DNA from: Candidatus Staskawiczbacteria bacterium
Lineage (GTDB): Bacteria; Patescibacteriota; Minisyncoccia; Minisyncoccales; Staskawiczbacteraceae
Length of the DNA stretch: 41,940 nucleotides
Direction: 5' to 3'
Assembly: GCA_903831095.1 (NCBI GenBank)
Contig: CAIKWD010000029.1
Coordinates: forward strand, 1 to 41,940
Below the pieces are notes generated by a model. It was not told where the DNA came from. It did no database searches and was given only the letters and a program-made list of their open reading frames with translations. Both the position numbers and the translations under genes were made by a program. Shown piece after piece: positions 37,923-41,940 of the stretch (position 1 is the first letter of the stretch; each line of letters begins with the position of its first letter).

Positions 37923-38270
37923 TTATTCTTTAATGGCGTTTTCCAGCCATTCTTTAATTGAATTTTCCGGAACCAATCCTACAAATCCGTTTATTTGTTT
38001 TCCATTTTTCAATAAGGCAATGCAGGGGATTTTATCTACATTAAATTTTTGCGAGGCAATTGGAGCTTCGTCAACATTAACTTTTGCCAAAACAACTTTG
38101 TCCTTAAACTGCTCAGTTACTTTTTCCAAAATTGGGCCCAAAGTATTGCACGGCCCGCACCATGTTGCAAAAAAATCTACCAAGACAAATTTGTCTGCCT
38201 CGCCCGTAGGGCTACGGCCGAGGGTGGCTACTTCTTTCTCAAAATTTGCGTCTGTTAGATGAAGCGTCAT
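37923..38270 (-). CDS. trxA: Thioredoxin with an in-frame palindromic insertion
   Basis: The 115-residue thioredoxin fold starts MTLHLTDANFEKEV. The active site is FATWCGPC (W37 to C41), and the cis-Pro region is VDKIPCIALLKNGKQ, with GLVPENSIKEWLENA at the end. Between the first strand and VLVDFF it carries ATLGRSPTGEADKF, about seven residues longer than E. coli TrxA. That stretch is encoded by a GC-rich 26-bp palindrome (38198-38223). The insertion falls in a surface turn, so folding should survive. It is the first gene before the FTR-like protein, with 1 nt between them; together they form a ferredoxin-driven dithiol system. Confidence 0.93.
   Translation of the reverse strand: MTLHLTDANFEKEVATLGRSPTGEADKFVLVDFFATWCGPCNTLGPILEKVTEQFKDKVVLAKVNVDEAPIASQKFNVDKIPCIALLKNGKQINGFVGLVPENSIKEWLENAIKE
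38198..38223. repeat. GC-rich 26-bp palindrome inside trxA (family B)
   Basis: CCTCGcCCGTA (38198-38208) and TACGGcCGAGG (38213-38223) pair at 10 of 11 positions around GGGC. On the minus strand the surrounding words GGCCGTAGCCCT and CTACGGGCGAGG reappear, slightly changed, in the typA terminator (39684-39730). Confidence 0.75.
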
Positions 38271-38360
38271 CTTATTATTTTTAATGTTAATTATATACTC
38301 TTTACTATCTCATTTTTTTGGCAAAAAAGCAAAGGGCAAGGGGAGTATAAGTTACAAATC

Positions 38361-38390
38361 AAAAGCCGGAATTTTACTTCCGACTTTTGT
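38361..38390 (-). terminator. Terminator-like hairpin after the pilin-like gene at 38406
   Basis: Minus strand: AAAAGTCGGAA-gtaaaat-TTCCGGCTTTT, with one mismatch and a short T-run, 16 nt downstream of the stop. Confidence 0.6.
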
Positions 38391-38405
38391 CCATTGTTTA
38401 AATAG

Positions 38406-38732
38406 TTATCCTTCAATTGGAGCCAAAGTATAATCTTGTCCATTTTCACTTACCTTGTAGTCAAATTTGCTTTTGTCTATTGGGGCGTTTTCAGTTATAT
38501 AATTTTCGCTTTCCAAAGTGGTTATCATGTCGGCACTGCCTTCTGCATCTGGGTATCTGCCATGATCTACATAATACAAAGTTAAAGCTGTTTTAAACTG
38601 CTGTACATTTGTTTGTGCCACAGCCATGCTTGCACTAGCCAAAAGGTCTCCGGCTTTCACGGTTATTCCATTTATGGTCAAAGTCATTGTGGCTATTAAA
38701 ACTGTTGCCGACAAAAGTTTTGTTATTATCAT
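38406..38732 (-). CDS. Exported GspG-like protein without a prepilin leader (108 aa)
   Basis: The N-terminus is signal-peptide-like (MIITKLLSATVLIATMTLTI...) and lacks the G|FTLxE prepilin site. The following part, SMAVAQTNVQQFKTALTLYYVDHGRYPDAEGS, closely resembles the alpha-1C/loop region of major pseudopilins (GspG), and the rest (MITTLESENYITENAP...FDYKVSENGQDYTLAP) matches their beta region. It may be a soluble or signal-anchored pseudopilin relative, or an incompletely recognisable class III leader. It has the strongest promoter in the window (TTGACA-N18-TATAAT) and no SD. Confidence 0.75.
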   Translation of the reverse strand: MIITKLLSATVLIATMTLTINGITVKAGDLLASASMAVAQTNVQQFKTALTLYYVDHGRYPDAEGSADMITTLESENYITENAPIDKSKFDYKVSENGQDYTLAPIEG

Positions 38733-38757
38733 ATTTTTGTTATTTTATTATATATTA

Positions 38758-38787
38758 ATTATACCACATATTAAGCATACTTGTCAA
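38758..38787 (-). promoter_or_regulatory. Consensus promoter of the GspG-like gene
   Basis: Minus strand: TTGACA (38787-38782), 18 bp, TATAAT (38763-38758). Both boxes are perfect. Start near 38751, giving a leader of about 20 nt without SD. Confidence 0.85.
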
Positions 38788-38802
38788 TAGATAGATACAA
38801 TC

Positions 38803-38830
38803 AAAAACCCAAGGGGTTAGCCTTGGGTTT
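38803..38830 (-). terminator. Intrinsic terminator after the 88-aa gene
   Basis: Minus strand: AAACCCAAGG-ctaacc-CCTTGGGTTTTT, a strong stem ending in five T. Confidence 0.85.
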
Positions 38831-38842
38831 CGCGTTTATTTG

Positions 38843-39109
38843 TTAGCCTTCGTAATGTGTTTCTGGGTAGTTTCTGTAAATTTCCTTTTTCTTTGATTTT
38901 CCAGCAGACTTTTTTTCGTCTTCTGCTTTTACTGCAGTAAGCCAGGAAATAAAGGGAATTCTAAGCTTGTCCAAGCACCAGTTGTCGTCTTTCATTAAGG
39001 GCTTTTTTTCTTCCTTGAACTTATTTAGCATAGTTAGAGTAGCCCTCAAATTTGAAGGTGACAGCTTATTATGCTCTTCTAAAAATTGTTCTTTAGTAAT
39101 AAATACCAT
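38843..39109 (-). CDS. Hypothetical protein (88 aa)
   Basis: A charged helical protein: MVFITKEQFLEEHNKLSPSNLRATLTML, then KKPLMKDDNWCLDKLRIPFISWLTAV, then a Lys/Glu tail AEDEKKSAGKSKKKEIYR. No membrane helix, one Cys. No family recognised. It has its own promoter at 39169-39141 (TTGTTT-N17-TATTAT) and terminator, so it is monocistronic. No SD before the ATG. Confidence 0.68.
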   Translation of the reverse strand: MVFITKEQFLEEHNKLSPSNLRATLTMLNKFKEEKKPLMKDDNWCLDKLRIPFISWLTAVKAEDEKKSAGKSKKKEIYRNYPETHYEG

Positions 39110-39140
39110 AGTGATTTTTTAGATTATTTAAGTATATTTG

Positions 39141-39169
39141 ATAATAACATACTTTCTACAAAAAAACAA
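39141..39169 (-). promoter_or_regulatory. Promoter of the 88-aa gene
   Basis: Minus strand: TTGTTT (39169-39164), 17 bp, TATTAT (39146-39141). Confidence 0.6.
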
Positions 39170-39193
39170 GAGCTGGCCTTGCGAATTGCTAAA

Positions 39194-39220
39194 ATAAAAA
39201 AAGCCCGTTAAATTGGGCTT
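39194..39220 (-). terminator. Intrinsic terminator of the 122-aa gene, overlapping its stop
   Basis: Minus strand: AAGCCC-aatttaac-GGGCTT followed by seven T. The TAA stop (39221-39219) supplies the first A residues of the left arm. Confidence 0.85.
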
Positions 39221-39587
39221 ATATTAATGGCTGTGAAGGAATTTTAATATCTTTTATGAATTCAATTACCTTGGCAGAGAAATCTTCCCTTGAAGAAATT
39301 CTTTCCTTAAAGCGAAAATGTGACGGTATATTATCCCATTTTATGGATAGCTCTATTCGCATTTTTTCTTCTTCTGGTCCGGCAAATTCAAAAGAAAGCC
39401 TTTTAAATCCGTCTCCTAAAACGCTTTCATAGCAGGTTTCCTCTAATTCACAAATACAAAGTGAATCTTCCTTTGTTATGAGGAAACAATGATCAGTTCG
39501 GTATTTTTTGTTCTTAACTTGGACAAAAAACATTCCGTCTGGCAATATGCATTGTGGTTTAATTTTTTTTCGTGACTTCCTTTTCAC
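39219..39587 (-). CDS. Hypothetical protein (122 aa)
   Basis: Start GTG at 39587 with AGGAGA seven bases upstream. The very basic N-terminus MKRKSRKKIKPQ is followed by a beta-rich domain (GMFFVQVKNKKYRTDHCFLI, SLCICELEETCYESVLGDGFKRLSFEF) with four of its five Cys in the first half, and then KVIEFIKDIKIPSQPLI. No membrane helix and no recognised family. It has the TTGACA-N17-TAATCT promoter and its own terminator. Confidence 0.68.
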   Translation of the reverse strand: MKRKSRKKIKPQCILPDGMFFVQVKNKKYRTDHCFLITKEDSLCICELEETCYESVLGDGFKRLSFEFAGPEEEKMRIELSIKWDNIPSHFRFKERISSREDFSAKVIEFIKDIKIPSQPLI

Positions 39588-39644
39588 TGTTTATTCTCCT
39601 ATTATTATTTTAATGTGCATTATTAATGAAATTTGGGATATTGT

Positions 39645-39673
39645 AGATTAACAGTAATAAGGTATTTTGTCAA
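39645..39673 (-). promoter_or_regulatory. Promoter of the 122-aa gene
   Basis: Minus strand: TTGACA (39673-39668), exactly 17 bp, TAATCT (39650-39645). It starts two bases after the T-run of the typA terminator. Confidence 0.75.
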
Positions 39674-39674
39674 T

Positions 39675-39758
39675 AAAAAACCCCTTGGCCGTAGCCCTCG
39701 GTCGTAACCTACGGGTGAGACCAACGGGCGAGGCGCCTCGGTAGGGAAGCGGTTTTTT
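39675..39758 (-). terminator. Composite terminator of typA with embedded GC-rich element
   Basis: Minus strand: outer arms AAAAAAACCGCTTCCC and AAGGGGTTTTTT pair imperfectly. Between them lies about 55 nt of GC-rich palindromic DNA (GAGGCGCCTC; CCCGTAGG; GGGCTACGGCC) related to the palindrome in trxA. The T-run ends in the next promoter. Confidence 0.7.
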
Positions 39759-39765
39759 TATTATA

Positions 39766-41595
39766 TTAGTAGTCAAATTTTATTCCTTCGGCGGCACGCT
39801 CAGCTCTTTTGGCGTCTACTTCTTTCAAGTGTACTTTTCTTATGCGTACATTTTTTGGAGTAATTTCCACAAGTTCGTCGTCGCCAATGTATTCCAAAGC
39901 ATCTTCAAGCTCCATTGTTTTTGGAACTCTAAAATAATCCAAGCTGGCGTCTCCAACAGATCTGCAGTTTGAAAGCGCTTTTTCCTTGCAGACATTTATT
40001 CTTAAGTCGCTTGATCTGGCGTTTTGCCCTACAACTTGGCCCTCGTAAACTTCTACAGCTGGTCCAAAAAACAAAGTTCCTCTGCCTTGCAAGTTAACAA
40101 GTCCGTAAAGGTTGGTTGGCCCAGTACTAATTGAAACCAAAGAACCATGATCTCTTTCTTTCCAATTTCCTGGGTCTGGCATGTACTGGAAAAACACTGT
40201 GTTCATTATGCCAAGGCCTTTTGTGTCTGTTAGAAATTCATTTCTATATCCAAATAATCCCATGGTAGGAATAATAAATTCCAAGAATGCTGTGCCGTTG
40301 TTACTTCTCATTTCTTTTATTTCTCCTTTTCTTCCGCCCATTTTTTCCATGACAACTCCCTGATATTTTTCCGGAACCTCAATGAATATTTTTTCATAAG
40401 GAACCATTCGTTTTCCATCTATTTCTCTGACAATAACCTGTGGGCGTGAAACCTGGAATTCAAAGCCTTCTCTGCGCATTCTTTCAATTAAAATTGCCAA
40501 GTGCAATTCACCTCTGCCCGAAACTGTCCAATTGTTTTTGTCGTCTTCTACAACTCGCAAAGAAACATCAGTTTCCAATTCTTTAAAAAGTCTTTGTCTT
40601 ATTTGTCTTGTTGTTGAAAATTCTCCTTCCTTTCCGGCAAATGGGGAAGTGTTAACCATGAAAGTCATTTTGACTGTTGGTTCATCTATATTTATAAGTG
40701 GCAAGGCTTCTGGGTTTTCTAGGTCGGCAATTGTTTCTCCAATTGTTACGTCTTCTATACCTGCAATTGCAACAATGTCTCCGGCGTGAGATTCTGTTGC
40801 TTCAACTTTTCCAAGTCCTGAAAAAGTCATCAAAGAAGTTATTCTGCATTTTTTCTGTACGCCTGCTCTGTTTATGTGTGTTATGTCTTGGCCATTTTTA
40901 ATAACTCCGTTGTAAATTCTGCCAATAGCAATTCTGCCTTTAAAGTCGTCTGGGGCAATTGTGGTTACCAACATTTGTAAAGGTTTTTCTGCATCAGCAA
41001 TAGGGGAGGGTATATGTTGTATAATAGCGTCAAAAACTGGGTTAATGTCTGTCATTTTTGACAAGTCTGCTTCCAATCCAGCTTTTCCTTCGCGGCCCGA
41101 AGCGTAAATAACTGGAAAATCCAAACTGTGGTCTCCAGCGCCCAATTCCAAAAACAATTCCATTGTGGCCTCTAAAGCAAATTCACATCTGGCACCTGGC
41201 TTATCTATTTTGTTTACAACCACAATAATCTTGTGGCCCATTTCCAAAGCTTTTTTCAAGACAAATCTGGTTTGTGGCATTGGCCCTTCTTTAGCGTCAA
41301 TTAAAAGCAAACATCCGTCTGCCATATTTAAAACTCTTTCAACTTCTCCGCCAAAGTCAGCATGACCTGGTGTGTCAATTATGTTTATTTTTGTCTCGCC
41401 ATACATGACCGAGGCATTTTTTGAGAAGATAGTAATGCCTCTTTCTCTTTCAAGTTCATTACTGTCCATGATCATTTCCTGGGCTGCAACTTCTTTCTTC
41501 ATTTCTGTTTTACTCTGCCTCAAAAGCGCGTCCACCAGAGTGGTTTTGCCATGGTCAACGTGAGCGATTATTGCAATATTTCTAATTTTGTTCAT
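39766..41595 (-). CDS. typA: Translational GTPase TypA/BipA
   Basis: BipA is a ribosome-binding GTPase related to EF-G/LepA that aids 50S assembly and stress growth. G1 is AHVDHGKTTL, G2 RERGITI, G3 DTPGHADFGGEVERVL and G4 VNKIDKPGAR. The C-terminal half has the TypA-specific RGELHLAILIERMRREGFE, MGGRKGEIKEM and NVCKEKALSNCRSVGDASLDYF. Length 609 is the family norm. Divergent from the chorismate-mutase-like gene, with two back-to-back promoters in between; followed by a composite terminator. Confidence 0.97.
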   Translation of the reverse strand: MNKIRNIAIIAHVDHGKTTLVDALLRQSKTEMKKEVAAQEMIMDSNELERERGITIFSKNASVMYGETKINIIDTPGHADFGGEVERVLNMADGCLLLIDAKEGPMPQTRFVLKKALEMGHKIIVVVNKIDKPGARCEFALEATMELFLELGAGDHSLDFPVIYASGREGKAGLEADLSKMTDINPVFDAIIQHIPSPIADAEKPLQMLVTTIAPDDFKGRIAIGRIYNGVIKNGQDITHINRAGVQKKCRITSLMTFSGLGKVEATESHAGDIVAIAGIEDVTIGETIADLENPEALPLINIDEPTVKMTFMVNTSPFAGKEGEFSTTRQIRQRLFKELETDVSLRVVEDDKNNWTVSGRGELHLAILIERMRREGFEFQVSRPQVIVREIDGKRMVPYEKIFIEVPEKYQGVVMEKMGGRKGEIKEMRSNNGTAFLEFIIPTMGLFGYRNEFLTDTKGLGIMNTVFFQYMPDPGNWKERDHGSLVSISTGPTNLYGLVNLQGRGTLFFGPAVEVYEGQVVGQNARSSDLRINVCKEKALSNCRSVGDASLDYFRVPKTMELEDALEYIGDDELVEITPKNVRIRKVHLKEVDAKRAERAAEGIKFDY

Positions 41596-41617
41596 ATGAT
41601 TTTATTACTAAGCTATA

Positions 41618-41646
41618 ATTATACAGCAAAAATTTACAAAAATCAA
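41618..41646 (-). promoter_or_regulatory. Promoter of typA
   Basis: Minus strand: TTGATT (41646-41641), exactly 17 bp, perfect TATAAT (41623-41618). Confidence 0.8.
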
Positions 41647-41656
41647 GTGCTTTTGC

Positions 41657-41686
41657 TTGACGGAGCAGTATTTTGTGTGATAGTGT
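41657..41686 (+). promoter_or_regulatory. Promoter of the chorismate-mutase-like gene
   Basis: TTGACG (41657-41662), 18 bp, TAGTGT (41681-41686). Its -35 lies 10 bp from the divergent typA -35. Confidence 0.6.
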
Positions 41687-41748
41687 AATTTATTCTAAAT
41701 AGATTGTTGTTTTAAAATTTTATATAGGAACCAAAAAAGGGAGGACGT

Positions 41749-41940
41749 ATGAAGAAGAGAGATAAAGTTTTGGTTGAATTTGGATCGCAATTAAGCGAAA
41801 TTGATGAAAAGATTGTCGGCCTTATGGCAGATAGAGCACGTGTGGTCGAAAAGGTTGCGCTTCACAAATTGGAAACTGGTCAGCCGCTTCTTAGGCCAGA
41901 AATTGAAGAAAAACGCCGGCTTGCTTGGATGAATTGGTCA
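41749..41940 (+). CDS. Chorismate mutase type II-like protein (3' end outside window)
   Basis: The first 64 residues are visible. They match the AroQ helical fold: QLSEIDEKIVGLMADRARVV for the first long helix, then EKVALHK, TGQPLLRPEIEEKRR, the pattern of family members (ID..I..L...R, then K and RE near the second helix). AroQ converts chorismate to prephenate. The Arg expected near the start of the first helix (in 'LR..ID') appears to be Gly, so activity is uncertain; the other basic residues are present. SD GGGAGG lies five bases before the ATG at 41749. It stands alone, like aroB, in the isolated-gene style. Confidence 0.8.
   Translation, partial: MKKRDKVLVEFGSQLSEIDEKIVGLMADRARVVEKVALHKLETGQPLLRPEIEEKRRLAWMNWS

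Overview
This AT-rich window looks like ordinary chromosome from a bacterium of the Candidate Phyla Radiation (Patescibacteria), probably a Parcubacteria-like lineage. The support is circumstantial. Housekeeping proteins are short or trimmed (UvrC lacks its C-terminal HhH region, and no rplI follows rpsR). Many genes lack Shine-Dalgarno (SD) sequences, intergenic gaps are tiny, and there are large Cys/Gly-rich surface proteins with FG-GAP repeats. A LemA/DUF3137/HtpX trio and RNase J are present. TGA appears to act as a stop. No phage, plasmid, CRISPR or insertion sequence with a transposase was seen.

Layout. 1-3.7 kb: ftsK (5' end outside the window), two small unknown genes, recA. 3.8-4.0 kb: a structured non-coding RNA of about 190 nt with an 11-bp closing helix, followed by a free-standing aroB. 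5.2-6.6 kb (minus): rpsF-ssb-rpsR. 6.8-8.2 kb: a phosphohexomutase. 8.3-15.9 kb (minus): one long co-directional run of uvrC-like, holin-like membrane protein, secG, a solute-binding protein with an inserted peptidoglycan-binding domain, cupin-type phosphoglucose isomerase, tRNA-Leu(CAG), rnj (RNase J), trpS. 16.0-21.9 kb: a cell-surface cluster (two small membrane proteins, a type IV pilin-like protein and a 1540-aa secreted papain-family protease). 22.1-25.6 kb: uvrA and two small orphan genes. 25.7-29.1 kb: zinc-ribbon protein, LemA, DUF3137-like, HtpX, a DNPH1-like nucleotide hydrolase, tRNA-Ser(GGA). 29.2-34.0 kb: SIMPL protein, Cys-rich lipid-anchored-like protein, HIT protein, dnaG, rpoD. 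34.1-41.6 kb (minus): membrane proteins, an [FeFe]-hydrogenase-like protein with two small membrane partners, obgE, a ferredoxin-thioredoxin-reductase-like protein with thioredoxin, small unknowns, typA. The window ends inside a chorismate-mutase-like gene.

Regulation is unusually readable. About a dozen sigma-70-type promoters (TTGaca-N16/18-TAnnnT) and about a dozen intrinsic terminators can be placed. Genes fall into two styles: long operons with weak or no SD, and isolated small genes with a strong promoter, a strong SD and their own terminator (aroB, the genes at 24942 and 25306, the pair 36570/36263, the gene at 39587, the chorismate-mutase-like gene). Several terminators run straight into the next -35 box, and several stop codons lie inside terminator hairpins.

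The most interesting items are: (1) the unidentified structured RNA at 3801-3996; (2) an [FeFe]-hydrogenase-like protein that keeps the four cluster cysteines but has proline in place of the proton-relay cysteine, in a tight operon with two small membrane proteins; (3) families of dispersed palindromic elements, some sitting inside terminators and apparently in frame inside trxA and ftsK, comparable in principle to Rickettsia palindromic elements; (4) matching 73/74-nt-loop inverted repeats in both gaps of the rpsF-ssb-rpsR operon; (5) the giant surface protease locus and the peptidoglycan-binding solute-binding protein.
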